Below are positions 1 through 11,579 of a DNA stretch of 64,000 nt, piece after piece (within the stretch, counting starts at the first letter, position 1; every line of letters begins with the position of its first letter). Source of the DNA: Epinephelus fuscoguttatus (lineage: Eukaryota; Chordata; Actinopteri; Perciformes; Serranidae). The DNA is taken from NCBI RefSeq assembly GCF_011397635.1, contig NC_064762.1, positions 17,993,979-18,057,978 of the forward strand. Direction: 5' to 3'. Below the pieces are notes generated by a model. The model worked only from the letters and a program-made list of their open reading frames with translations. It was not told the origin of the DNA and made no database searches. The position numbers and the translations under genes were made by a program.

Positions 1-1010
1 ACTCGACTGGAAATGGAGCGATGTACTGGTAAAAAACAACCTCTTTTGTTGTCCTGTCCCGGCAGAAAATGCACTGATGTCTTGGTTAAAAAAAAGAACT
101 GCTTTACACAACACTATCCCTGCACAGCAACGTTTAATTAAAAACAATCACTTTTTGTGACACTATGCAAGCAGGAAATGCAGGGATGCCTTAGTAAAAA
201 ACCAACCGCTCTCATGGAACTATCCTGGCAGGAAATGCAGCGATGTTTTGGTTAAAAAAAAACACAACAACTGCCTTTTTGTGGCACTATCCCCGGTGGA
301 AAAACCGTGATGCCTTGGTACAAAAAAAAGAAAGAAAAATACTGTTTTACACGACACTATTCTAGCAGGAAACACAGCAACGTTTCATTTTAAAAAACAC
401 ACCAACATTTTATCAACAACTGCTTTCTTTTACACTATCATGGCAGGAAACTCATTGATGTCTTGGTAGAAAATAAAACACTTTTCATTGCAATATCCAG
501 GCAGGAAATGCAGTCATGTTTCATTATAAAGAAAAACAACAACTGCCTTTTGTGGCACTGTCCCTGGTAGAAAAACAGTGATACATTGGTAAAAAAAAAC
601 ATCCGCTTTATCTGACACTATCCTGGAAGGAAACACATCGATGCCTTGGTAAAAAGAAGAAAGCTTTTCAGGGCACTATCCCGGCAGGAAAATGACACCA
701 ATGTTTTAGTAAAAAATTGGCTGCCTTTGGGGGTTAGTATCCCCGCTGGAAAAACAGTGATGCTGTATCAACCACTTTACCGCTTTGGGAAACACATTTT
801 ATCATTTTCTAATCATTTTTTATAATAACATTTTATCAACAACTGCCTTTTGTGACACTATCACGGCAGGAAATACAGCGATGCCTTGGTAGAAAATAAA
901 ACGCTTTTTTCTGGCACTGTCTAGGCAGAAAAATGCAGCAATGTTTCAGTAAAAAAACACAACTGCCTTTCGTGGCACTATCCCTGGTGTAAAAACAGTG
1001 ATGGCTTGGT
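1..1010. repeat. decayed minisatellite, about 60-bp units
   Basis: About sixteen imperfect head-to-tail units of roughly 55-65 bp. Each has a core resembling GCAGGAAATGCAGCGATG, then TTGGTAAAAAA, then a TGTGGCACTATCC block. Units differ by many substitutions and by A-run length, so the array is old. It runs to the left window edge and may continue beyond it. Short frames inside it are repeat artefacts. Confidence 0.85.
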
Positions 1011-2245
1011 AAAAAACACACATTTTGGTGGCTGAAAAAACACTGTGAACACAGCGATGGCACAAACAGTCTTATTACTTGTTGGTCCCAAACAGTGGTC
1101 TGCAGCTTGACAAGCATCTCTGCTACTAATCATGTCTCCCACCATCCCCTTCTCCTCCACATGAGGTCAAGTCAGCTCATATTCACTGTAGAGATGTGTG
1201 TCATTATATGTTAGAAGATGAACTTGAAATTTAGTGAGCAGAAATAATAAAGCACATAAAATGAAAATCCTCCAGTAAAAGAAGTACCACTGGTCTCTTT
1301 AATTTCACACAACGGGAGCTTTTAGGGGTAATTTTTGTTTTCCGTTCTACATTTATCTCCATGCAGATCCCACCACATCCTTAATTAATTCGAAACTGCT
1401 CTGGCAGTGGAAGAAATATTCAGACAGGGGTTTCTCTCCTCAGCTGAACACTAACACTCCGTCTCCAAAAACTCCCTCTGCCTTTATCTCTGTCTCTCTC
1501 TCTCTCTCTCTCTCTCCCTGTTCTGCCATTCTCCTCCATTTTTTCTTACTCCTGCAGCTCTGTGGAGTTAAAGCAGGAGTGGTGCTGGTGGCTTGTTAGC
1601 TGGATGGCAGCAGCAGCATGACTCTCTTGAGGTGACACAGAGGACCCTGGGTGAGCCGGGGAGCCTTTAAAAGCCCATCCAAGCTGCTTTTACTAATTCA
1701 TCATGCCCCAGTTTGAGTGGGGAGATCAGTCTCCTCTACACTGACAGGGAACACTGCAGGGAGAAAATCCTTTTTGCTTTTCACCACCGAGGGACATCAA
1801 TTCAAAGTCTGTGCATCAAGATCTTATTATCAGTTGGTCAATTTAATGTAAAAATCACGACGTAAGGTTGGTTAGAGCGCTGCTGCTTAAGGCCTCCTAC
1901 ATTTTTAACATTCTTCTGTGTTCTCTTTTGACATCTTGGTTGTTCATTGTTGCAATAATTACGCCTACTCCAGATCCATTTTTCAGTTTCACTTAGAAAA
2001 AGGGTTCATTGACATCTGAATTTATTTTCGTCTTGTTTTCATTTGATCAATTAATCATTTAGTCTTTAAAATATTGTTTTTTGGGCAAGAGGCTGACACT
2101 ATGGTGGAGCGAGGGGTGGATCTGCCTGAGAAGCCCAGGACACTATCGGCAGACAGGCCATCCTCAGAGTGGCACACGCTTAATTATGTGTAACTTTAAG
2201 TCTTGATAACATGTAAACAGGTTAGTTGATACAAAAATTCACTCC
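1011..2245. other. non-coding stretch, presumed grm1 intron
   Basis: No coding frame, RNA gene or clear mobile element seen. The only recognisable feature is a CT dinucleotide run at about 1490-1516. Confidence 0.5.
1490..1516. repeat. (CT)n microsatellite
   Basis: Uninterrupted TC/CT dinucleotides, about 13 units, in a pyrimidine-rich context. Confidence 0.95.
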
Positions 2246-2249
2246 CCAT

Positions 2250-2455
2250 ACAGTTGTCATGAAGGAGGAATTTGCTGTAGAGACCAAAACCATTCTTTTC
2301 ACCAGGATGTGATCATGTTTATTTCTGCTGTAAAGCTGGGCATTTTAACATGATGGGGACTGACTCGCTTCTGGAACCAGCCTGAAGTGGCTATTCAAGT
2401 AACTGCAGTCTGGCACATCCACGTTGGCTTCATTTTTCAGCCCCGGAGGTTGCTG
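2250..2455 (-). repeat. interspersed repeat, family Z, copy 1
   Basis: The reverse complement aligns by eye, with many substitutions, to 15430-15650. Shared blocks include GCTGAAAAATGA, TAGCCACTT, AGGCTGG, TTTACAGCAGAAATAAACATG and CCTTCATGACAACT. It is a dispersed fish repeat whose class I cannot name. Confidence 0.65.
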
Positions 2456-4199
2456 CTTTGCAATATCCTGTTTTCTGTTTTTTGATGAGAAAAAAGAGTA
2501 AATGTTGCCATGAGAAAAACTAATCTGAAAGTAGCTGAGGTTTTGGGAGCCGTACGAGGGAGGTGTATTTGCTCAAAGAAGACGTTGTAAGTGTAAACTA
2601 GCAATCATTGAATTTTTGGCAGCTTGCAAAATTCAGGGTGCAAAGTGCCTCTGCTTTTACTTTGTGTGCTGCTCCAGCTGTACCCATCTGGAGTTTGATG
2701 AGCATGCTTACATCATTTTACATTTTATTGTTTAACTAGGACTGCAAGATGATGATTTTATTGTCTGACCAGCCATCCAAAACCTGAGGTTATTCCATTA
2801 ACTGTAATGGCAAAGAGAAAAAGGAAGAAATCCTCAGATCTAGAGGCTGAAAACTGACTTTGTTTTCAATTATTTTGCATGAAAAATGACATCTTCTTGA
2901 CATCATCTTTTTTTTAATGATTGCTAATTTTTTTCAAGCCTTATTGTTTTAATACTTGCTGTAACACTATTCTGTTGTTGCAGATAACGACTAATTTGTT
3001 GTTTTCCGGGTGTTAATGGTTCGAGTCTTGCCTGCCTTCATTCACTATTCCCTTTGTGTTTACATGTTGTACTCATACACTGTGGTCCAATATTAGCTGT
3101 CTGTACAAGAAAGCATTTTAATTTTCTGCGAATCAGGATGTGACAACTATGTCCACATGCAAAGCCAGTGTGCTATTTTTGATCACTCCAATGTCATTCA
3201 GCCATCCCCTCGCACGAGGGAACACAAGGCATCAATTGGGAAGAGAGAGATGTCCTTGACAATGTGTGGCTGCTTTCAATTAACATCAGAGGCGTGTTAT
3301 AAATATTCAGATGCAGTTCATTGTGCTCCCTTGCTTGGTGGAACACAAACAGATGCAATCGCCAGTCCTGACTCAACTTGAATGTACTTCCCAGAGCCAC
3401 ACGTGTGTACGAGTAACGCAAGCAGGGCTCCATTACTGAATGAGTGTAGACAGCGTGTCCTTATCTTATAATTATAATCTTTGTTGCTGTTGTTGCTGCG
3501 AGGAATTTTTCAGATGTCAGCCATATTTCCCGAGAAGGGACTATTGTGTTTGGAGCCCTGCTGACAGACTGAATGACAGATCTGCAGTGAGACGATCACA
3601 CCAACTCCGTCATGAGCCCAAACAAAATCTCCATGGTGACTGTGGCACAAGCAGCACACACAAGGCTTTTTATTCCACACAGTACAGTAAATCCTGTGCT
3701 GTTAACAAAAAACTATATTGAGCTTGATTCCTGCATGACGTGCCCCAGTAAACTCTCACTAAACTTGCATGAAGATTGCTTCAGCACAGAGGGTCAAAAG
3801 GACAGAATCGTGTCGCAGAGAGAGAGTAACGTAAAGATGGAGGCACGGCTCGCTCGACTTCATTCCTCCTCTGCTTTTTTGTCTCAGACCCAGCACACCC
3901 CCTCCTCCACCTCCACCCCCCGCCACACTTTCTCCCTCGCTCTCTGAGTCTTTACATTCATAACTAATGTATCAGTCGCTATTGTGCTCCGACTGGGAGC
4001 CTACAGAAAGAGAGATGTTTCTGGAGAATGAGCCTAGCGAGAGAGTGCAGCACACTGTCAGTCGTGGGGATCACGGCACACACAAGATAATCCTGAAAGG
4101 GGAAGAGGGGAATTGTAGATGATCAGAAAAAGCCGCCTGTGATTTTAGGCTAAACACAATCCAAGAGGGCTATCATCCAAAGGTGTGGGTTTTATGTCA
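2456..4199. other. non-coding stretch, presumed grm1 intron
   Basis: Only short unconserved frames, no splice-flanked exon and no repeat that I recognise. A TTGCTG-like tract lies near 3482-3500. Confidence 0.45.
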
Positions 4200-4288
4200 A
4201 CACTGGGAGGGGCACATATGGAACAGGAGGTGTAGGGGTCCTCTGCAAGAAAAAATTGAGCATCAAACACTTAATTTCCTGTATTCTG
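4200..4288 (+). repeat. fragment of interspersed repeat family Y
   Basis: Shares GCATCAAACACTTAATTTCC and nearby words with 22487-22750, and in reverse complement with 30190-30480. It is a short truncated piece. Confidence 0.55.
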
Positions 4289-4289
4289 G

Positions 4290-4376
4290 TTAGGGCTGGG
4301 CGATATGGACAAAATTCATATTTCGGTATTTACAGGCTGACTGGCGATACACGATATATATATCTCGTTATTTTCA
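4290..4376 (+). repeat. terminal fragment of a small fish DNA element
   Basis: Begins TAGGGCTGGGCGATATGG and continues through ATTTCGGTATTTACAG and CGATATATATATC. I recognise this as the end of a very common teleost hAT-like repeat. No matching opposite end was found nearby. Confidence 0.5.
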
Positions 4377-4379
4377 AAT

Positions 4380-6284
4380 GGGCTACGAGATATCAGTCAG
4401 GACACACCTATGCTATCATCCTTTCTTTTTGAATCTGTGTTTATCCATCAAGTTACTGAATCAAAATCATTTTCTGAATTTTCTTCCCAGCGCTGTTGCC
4501 AGAGATAAGGTCTCTTTTTGCTCATGCCCTGCTATTTGCCAAATTACTCGCAAGTCAATAGGCAGAATTCCACATCCTCCGCGCTCTCCTTCCTGAGATG
4601 GGGAGGAGATGAAAGCCTCAGAGATGACAGGAAAGAAGGCAGCTAAATGTGTCGCGCCACAACTCCCCTCGCTCTCTGGCACCGTAAACATTTCACTTCT
4701 TTAAGCTAAGAGCAAAACCTGAGTCCTCTTGTTGCAGGAAATCGAAGAGGGCAGCCAAATGTGGAAACGCATGTGACACGCACAACAGGAGGTTGCGGCT
4801 TTGTCTGCACCTCTGTGCCCTCTCAAAAGGCGCAGTCATAACCTGCTAATGACTTGTGCCAAGTCATTACAGAGGCAGAACATCCACATTCCTGTCTCAG
4901 TGTCCATTTTGTCAGGAATAAAATTAAAATAACACGAAGCGAGCATTCAAAATGGGACCCAGACCAAGACTGTGTGTGTGTAAGACAGGGGCAGAAATGA
5001 GCGTTACATGTGGAAAAGCAGCTTATGCAAATGATGTTTAGTAATAACAGCATTCAAGCTGCATTAGAGGGAGAGAGAAAACGAACACTGCTAATTGCAA
5101 GAGAGCGAGCAGGCGGGCAAATGGGTAGGTGGGTTCACTCCATGCTGCCATTCAGAAACTAGGCTTGGTGCTTGGGAACAGGCAGAGAGGGAGCGATAAC
5201 AAAAGACTCTGTACAGTAGATGTATATCTAGCTGACAAAACTACTTCATGGCAATTTCTTCTATATAAGTGAGTGGGTGGAAATTCAGTCAGGATTCAGA
5301 GATTTACAGTAATACTCAACCGCCTCAGGGAAACCTTGGTGAAAACACACACTGCCAGATATTTTTTGTGGGTACTATACATTCCTGTCAGATCACAGAC
5401 ATATTCCATCACATTCACTACTAACAGTCTGAAAATCCAGTTTATGAATCATCCTTATTTCACTGCACTTCGATCAGCTGTAAGGGTGTGTGCCATTTTT
5501 CTCTGCATTCTTTTCAGCGGTTCGTCTTTCTTCAAAAGGCCACAGCTGCAATTTACAAATACATATATATGAATGTTAGTTTTACGTGCAGCTGGGGCCG
5601 GTGTACTTGACAGCACAAATGTTAAAGACGCCACAGTGATTTTCAAAATAGGTACACGCATTGAGTTGTTGGCAGGAAGAGAGCTTGTTCTTAAGCTACT
5701 TAATGACTATACTCTAGACTTCCAATTGTGATTACAGTGCCCAGTGTGCTTCAGATTGCTGTTGCTAGGTGCATTTGACTCCCATCAAGTGTCTCTGTTA
5801 TGTAAGTGGCTATACAGTTAGCTGCAAAGCACAAATACACTACTTTTAAAAGGAGGTTTTTAAAGTACTGAACAGGCTTTCAGGGGCCAAATATTGGTGT
5901 CTGTAACAGTGGCACCACTAAGGGGTGGCCATGGCCACTCTGATATAATAATTGATATAATTTAACTTCTATCCATTTGAAATTGTTTTGTCAAATTAGT
6001 GTTTTTTTCCGCTGACAGAGAACAGTGTTATGGTCCTGGCAACACATGGTGGCTCCCAACAGAGCAGTTTTTTAAGTCTACCCATCTGTTGTGACCTTAT
6101 AAAAAACTGAGAGGCAGAGAAATTAGAGGAGATCAATTTACACCTGTTACATGCATTGTCTCTTTTCAAAATTCACTTTCATTTTCATAGGAAATGTACA
6201 GTTTCTGCTCGTTAGATGCATACAGTCTTTTTCAGTATAAACTTACAAAGTTGGTAAAACACTGCTTATTTCATTGCGCAACAA
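4380..6284. other. non-coding stretch, presumed grm1 intron
   Basis: No supportable gene. Short frames on both strands show no domain and no splice context. Confidence 0.45.
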
Positions 6285-6425
6285 ATGCATATGGTTCAGT
6301 TTTGGGGGAAAAAAGACCATCATGGTTTGGCTGTACATTCATGTAGGAAGCAAACAGCAGCCTCCTGGGTGAACGTCCAGTGTTGCTGAACCCATCCACC
6401 ATCCCTCCCACCCGCTCTATAGGAA
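6285..6425 (-). repeat. interspersed repeat family X, copy 1
   Basis: The reverse complement matches 60785-60900 in order: GGGTGGGAGG-like start, GGATGGGTTCA, ACTTTCAC-like core, GTTTGCTTCCTACA, AGCCAAACC. Two diverged copies in opposite orientation show a dispersed repeat of unknown class. Confidence 0.6.
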
Positions 6426-6604
6426 CTTTCCAGGTCCTTAATTTACATAGTTGTGTAACTGTGTAGTTGTGTAGTTGTGTAATGCTGCCTAATGGCATAT
6501 GGCCATGAAAGGATGCTTGATTTTCTTCAGCATCTGATGCAGAAATCTATGACCCAACGGTGGCATTTTATGTTTGTTTACGTCTTTTGTGAGTAATTTT
6601 TGGT

Positions 6605-6860
6605 TTTGGAGCCTATCCCAAGCAGCTGACATTGGGCACCCTGGACAGGTCACAGGGCTGACACATAGAGACAAACAACCATTCACACTAACATTCACAC
6701 CTACGGCCAATTTAGAGTCACCAGTTAACCTGCATGTCACGCCAACACGGGGAGAACATACAAACCCCGCACAGAAGTGCTCCACCATCCCAGGTTTGAA
6801 CCAGGAACCCTCCTGCTGCGAGGCGACAATGCTAACCACTGCACCACCATGCCACTATAT
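6605..6860 (-). repeat. short interspersed repeat (tRNA-like fish SINE type), copy 1
   Basis: Minus-strand copy of the same family as 59664-60030. Read on the minus strand it goes from TGGTGCAGTGGTTAGC, through a B-box-like GGTTC block and AACCTGCATGTC in reverse, to TGGGATAGGC. It is diverged and its middle is shortened. Confidence 0.65.
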
Positions 6861-7370
6861 TATTATGCGTAATGACTACTACTGATTTACCCCATCAAAT
6901 TAAAGCTGTATATTTGTCTTTTTAAGGACAACTAGAGGAAAAATGAATCAGCTGACACATGTACATTCAGATACATAACACAAATCCCAAAATGTTGACT
7001 TTACCTGTATTAGTCTATGGGCATCAGATATTTAGTAATATGGGCCTCATTTACTAGTGCACACACAGAAATGTTGTTACTCTGTGCATAAAATACATGC
7101 ACCTAGGGCCGTAACGGTACATGTATTTGTGTCGAACCGTTCGGTACACGACTTTCGGTTCGGCACAATCCTGTACCGAATTATTGGGCGCAGGATATTA
7201 TTCTATTTTATTTTGTTTTATTTTAATTCGTTTTTGCGAGCCGAACCATTTAAAATATCTAGTTCCCCGACGGACATAATTGAGTGACGGACCGAGTCCC
7301 ATAAATCTCCGCTTTCACTTTGTGCATGGTGTGGGTTAAAATGAAAAAGAAAGTGACAAACACATAAGCC

Positions 7371-7715
7371 TTGAGCCTGCTCCGCCTCAAGCCAGTCGCG
7401 GCGCACCATACGCCCGCCGCGAGCCGTTCAGCACCGTGGACAGTCGGACTAATGGGGTGTCGAACCAATGACATGGACCCCATGGCAAGTGACCCTGACG
7501 AACCTGAAGCCCCACCCGCAAACCTTAAGTCCTCCGTTTGGGAACACTTTGGTTTCAGGGTAAAATACGAGGATGGAAATAAACAAGTGGACAAGACAAA
7601 AGCAGTGTGCCGACACTGCAGACCAGCGGTCGGGTATGTACTTGGAAACACGTCTAACATGCTAACGCATCTAAAGCGACACCACCCGAGTTTGAACGTT
7701 AACCGGCACGACTAG
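7371..7715 (+). pseudogene. BED zinc-finger fragment of hAT transposase
   Basis: A 114-codon frame inside the hAT element. The recognisable part is a BED finger: SSVWEHFGF near residue 52, then CRHC, then a spacer ending LTHLKRHHP, giving the C-x2-C...H-x3-4-H pattern of DNA-binding transposase N-termini. The frame stops right after the finger and the rest of the transposase is missing. It could be a ZBED-like exon, but the flanking terminal repeats point to a transposon remnant. Confidence 0.75.
7427..7444 (+). promoter_or_regulatory. RE1/NRSE-like motif inside the hAT element
   Basis: TTCAGCACCGTGGACAG shares 17 identical bases with the two RE1-like sites near the grm1 promoter, at 24014 and 25274. 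Here it lies in transposon coding sequence, so it may have no regulatory role. Confidence 0.4.
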
Positions 7716-8279
7716 AAAAAGCAATCTGGTGCAAACTACGATGTCGTCGTTTAAAAAGAAAGAGCGTTTCCCTGACCATCGTGCTAAAGAAATAACCAAT
7801 GCCACTGGAGTTGAGTAAAATTGTTTAAGCTGCACTTTAGATATAAGCATGTTTTGTTTACTGCACTTTAACAAAGTGGTAAAGCTAAGTAAGTTCCTAG
7901 TAAAACTGAATCTGAGCAGGCTTTAAAGCTGACCAGCTGCACTATACTTTTTATTTTAATTGAGTAAAACTGTTTAAGCAGAAATGTATATTCATATTTT
8001 TCATTCAAAAAATGTGTTAAAAAAACAGCAGGATTTTATTGTTCACTTTTATATTTCTATTTTCATTCAAACAATGTGAAAAAGCAGGATTTTATATATA
8101 TTTGTTTCATTCAAAAATTGTGTAAAAAGAGTTAACTGCTGTGGTGGTATGTTTTAATAAGGTTACCAATATTTAATAGTTGTCTATTTTTTTCATTACT
8201 GTACCGAAAAAAAACAAACCGTGACTTGTGTACCAAGGTATGTACCGAACCGAGATTTTTGTGTACCGTTACACCCCTA

Positions 8280-9885
8280 ATGCACACCCAAACTCAAAAT
8301 TGGATTCATGACATGTGCACACCAGTTGATTCTGTTCTTACCACCAAGCATGTGTTGGTCAATCAAAATTATTCAAATTGAAAGGCAAAAGTTGATTTTT
8401 TTTAAATTAACAATTGATGAGAATTAAAGGGTGTCAATTTTATAGTTATTTAGTACTTCTGACCAATTAAATGAACAGTTTTGAATATGTGCTCTGAAGC
8501 ATTTTTCAATAATTACGATTTTAATATGCTATGATTTTAGTTAAAGGTGCGTCTTTACATTTTCTAACTTTTGTCATTTGTCATTTTTTGTCATTTGTGA
8601 CCAAGATAGTTCTGAATTTGTTCGCAGAGTAGAAACAAATTCAGATAAGAAAACACTGATGAATCCCAGATTTCTACAAACATGGTTTAAGCACAGATTT
8701 GTGCGTATATGAACTGTTTCTGAATAAGGCCCATTAATGATTAAATAAGAAACTAAAGTAAATCAGCGTGTGATTCCTTAACTCTTTCTACTAGAGAAAG
8801 TGTTCATCTAGCCTGTATACTTTAACTGCATAATAGAATTCCTGAACTTCAGTTTTAGTTTTTGGTTTTGGTGTGCCACCCCAAGATTTTCCATGGCCCC
8901 ATTTGGCAACCCCTATGAAAAAATTCTGGGGGTGTTTCTGGACTGCATTTGTTGTTGCTTGCAAAACTATTCTGGTGACAAGCTGAAAGATCTTGACGAA
9001 ACAATCTATAAATGGGGCTTCAGCAAAAAGACACATTAGCTGCAAGCACTGGTCACAGCTCACTAACAGCAACATGGTGATGGCTGATCTGTAACAATAT
9101 GGGCAGCTGTCTCCTGGGAGTCATTGTGTGTATTGCTCTCTGTGGTCAAATAACAGTCAAGGAGTCTGTGGCCATTTTACTGCATCAAGTGCACCCAGTG
9201 TAGCACACACTGTTCTACATTAACATCCTGGTCTCACCATGAAACTCAATAGGAAATACCTCCCCTCTACAGTTCGAGTGGCTGGACTCCAAAGATGAAT
9301 AAGGCTGCTCTGAGGATAAAGTGGAGCAATAATTTCATTGTCATACATATATTCAGCTCATAATGTGTATCACATTCACCTGTAGCTGTTGCTTGCTCTC
9401 AGGGGGACATTAAAATGATTCCTACCTACAGTGAGACTGATTTCTGAGTTATGTCCTACAGCTGTTGAATGAAAAACTAACTTCAAAGAGACTCAGAAGA
9501 AAAAAACATGTTGAGGCGTGATGTGCTAATTCATTTTGGCAAGCTCTATTTGTCATGGAACTGCCATATACCGCACTTGGTCTTTGATAGTTTATGAAAG
9601 GTAAAGCAAAACTTTGTACATTTCCTTGAGAAATTGCTAAGTGAAAATATGTCAATTCCGTCAAGGCTCCACATGCAAGCTCTGTCAGATGAGAGCTCTT
9701 TTCTGAACCTGGTGACAAAGCTTTCATGAGATTATCCAGTATGTTTTATGCAACAAGTCCTCCAAACTACAAAACAAAATATTCCTTTTTTAACTGTGTT
9801 TCAAAACAACATAGATGAGGATTTTCTGATCTGAAGCACTTGGACATGGTGATAATATTCATCAGTATCATAACCAGCCCAGTTC
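8280..9885. other. non-coding stretch, presumed grm1 intron
   Basis: Nothing coding seen. It is AT-rich without a recognisable element. Confidence 0.4.
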
Positions 9886-9887
9886 CC

Positions 9888-9965
9888 AGAGGAAAATGTT
9901 GGCATTGTACATTTCTTCAAACCACAGATACATTATCATTTGTAAGTTTAATATGTATCATTTGA
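9888..9965 (-). repeat. dispersed repeat family M, copy 1
   Basis: Contains AATGTTGGCATTGTACATTTCT followed by a shared downstream block. It is similar to 11092-11180 and, in reverse complement, to 54735-54780. Confidence 0.5.
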
Positions 9966-10392
9966 AGTGGGGCTGTCGAAATAATGCATTAATTTCAATA
10001 AAGAAAAAATAACGCATCAAAAAAACGCTGATTAATCATGTTTCGAGGTGCCCTTTGACCCTGGTGCATCACTGAAGGCCACAGTGGCTTTGTCACATGA
10101 TGGAGGGAGACCAGACGACACCGCTTGGCCCCATAGATGGAACGTTTACATTTAAAAAATGCCCACTGTTCTCTACAATCTGCATTTAGGAGTTTTCGTA
10201 CCATCGGAGTACTTCGAGCCTGAAAAATCACCTCAACGCAAAGCATTTAGCAGCGAACCCAAAGGTCTGAGCTAGCACAGCCTCTGATGCGAGTGCTAGC
10301 AACCAGCCTCGTCAAGCCACACTCAACTCAGACACTCAACTCAGACGCAAACTAAGCAAATCTACCTGTGGCCGAAAAACTAACTACGGGTG

Positions 10393-10605
10393 ATTAAGAG
10401 TCACCAATTAACCTGCATGTCTTTGGACTGTGGGAGGAAGCTGGAGTACCTGGAGAAAACCCACGCTGACACAGGGAGAACATGCAAACTCCACACGGAG
10501 GGGCTCCCCCACTGCAGGTTCGAACCTCCCACCCTGGGTTCAAACCAGGAACCCTTTTGCTGTAAAGCGATAATACTAACGACTGCACCACCTTGCCACC
10601 AAAAA
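10393..10605 (-). repeat. short interspersed repeat (tRNA-like fish SINE type), copy 2
   Basis: Minus-strand partial copy of the 59664-60030 family. It has GTGGCAAGGTGGTGCAGT-like start, the GGTTC block, CTCCCACAGTCC and AAAGACATGCAGGTTAAT in order. Confidence 0.75.
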
Positions 10606-11091
10606 ACGTACAATGCCAACATTAATCTACAAGTAATGACAACAAAAATGATTCATATAACATTTTGGCACCTGCCTTTGCTATGGTTAAGATTTTGTGA
10701 GGTTTGGTATCCAACTGCTTAGTTAAACATACATTAGCTAATTTTTGCCCTGCACACCAAGCATAAAACACAACACAAGAAGCAGATATTTTTTGACATA
10801 CTTTATATACAAAAAAGTTGTTATGGTGAGTTTGTCAGCAAACTGCCGGCTATACACACATCCAGCAGATACAGAAAATGAGCATGCAACTGAAGTTGGC
10901 CACCGGATGAATGTAAGACCAACATTTTCTCTCCGTCTCTGTTTTGGTCTCGATCAACTCCAGAGGGAAATATCTGGCTTTTTAGACTCTCTAGCTTTTT
11001 GTTGAAAACATCAGGAGGCTGGAAATAAGGTTGGTTCGTGTCAGGCATACAAACGACACTTCTCACATAACACATAGCCGTTTATCAGCCT

Positions 11092-11400
11092 CATCGCCAG
11101 AAGGAAATGTTGGCAATGTGCATTTCTGCAAGACACAGACACTTTACATTTGAACATTTCATACATATCACATCAACGTTTCTAAAATGACAGTTTCGAT
11201 TAGCTTGTTTACTGCCAAGCTGCAGACCAGTGTTTGAGACCAACAAAAAACAAAACTGGTTGTGTTTTAGCAAGTCACTGCTGCATCTCCAGCAGTGTTT
11301 GTCCCACCAGAGGCAGGTGTTTTTAGCCAAAACATGATCTTTTACTAAACATAACCAATGAAGCTCTAGCAAAGTCAGAGTCATCAGCCACCACCACCAC
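11092..11400 (-). repeat. dispersed repeat family M, copy 2
   Basis: Begins with the GGAAATGTTGGCAATG block shared with 9888 and 54735. The right boundary is uncertain. Confidence 0.45.
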
Positions 11401-11579
11401 CAGTGCCTGGACTCCATGGGGGGATTTATCTGTTGCTCAAATGTCCCTCGATCGCAAAATATCTCCCTCTGGTGTCCAAGTGCCAAAGACAATATTAATG
11501 TATAAATTATACATATCAATGGTTTGCAAAAACGTACAATGTCAACATTTATTCTGGTGACTGGGATGGTATTATCCAA

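Larger units (their letters stand above)
7104..8279 (+). mobile_element. non-autonomous hAT element with BED-finger remnant
   Basis: The ends are inverted repeats: TAGGGCCGTAACGGTACA at the left, and TGTACCGTTACACCCCTA at the right, whose reverse complement matches with two mismatches. Flanks show a similar ATGCAC sequence, consistent with a roughly 8-bp target duplication. The interior keeps only a BED-finger coding piece and AT-rich DNA. The catalytic and dimerisation regions of a hAT transposase are absent, so it is a deletion derivative and cannot move on its own. Confidence 0.8.

Noticed and set aside
6489-6885. Overlapping frames on both strands, also at 10390-10722 and 59580-60030
   Set aside because: All fall in copies of the same short interspersed repeat.
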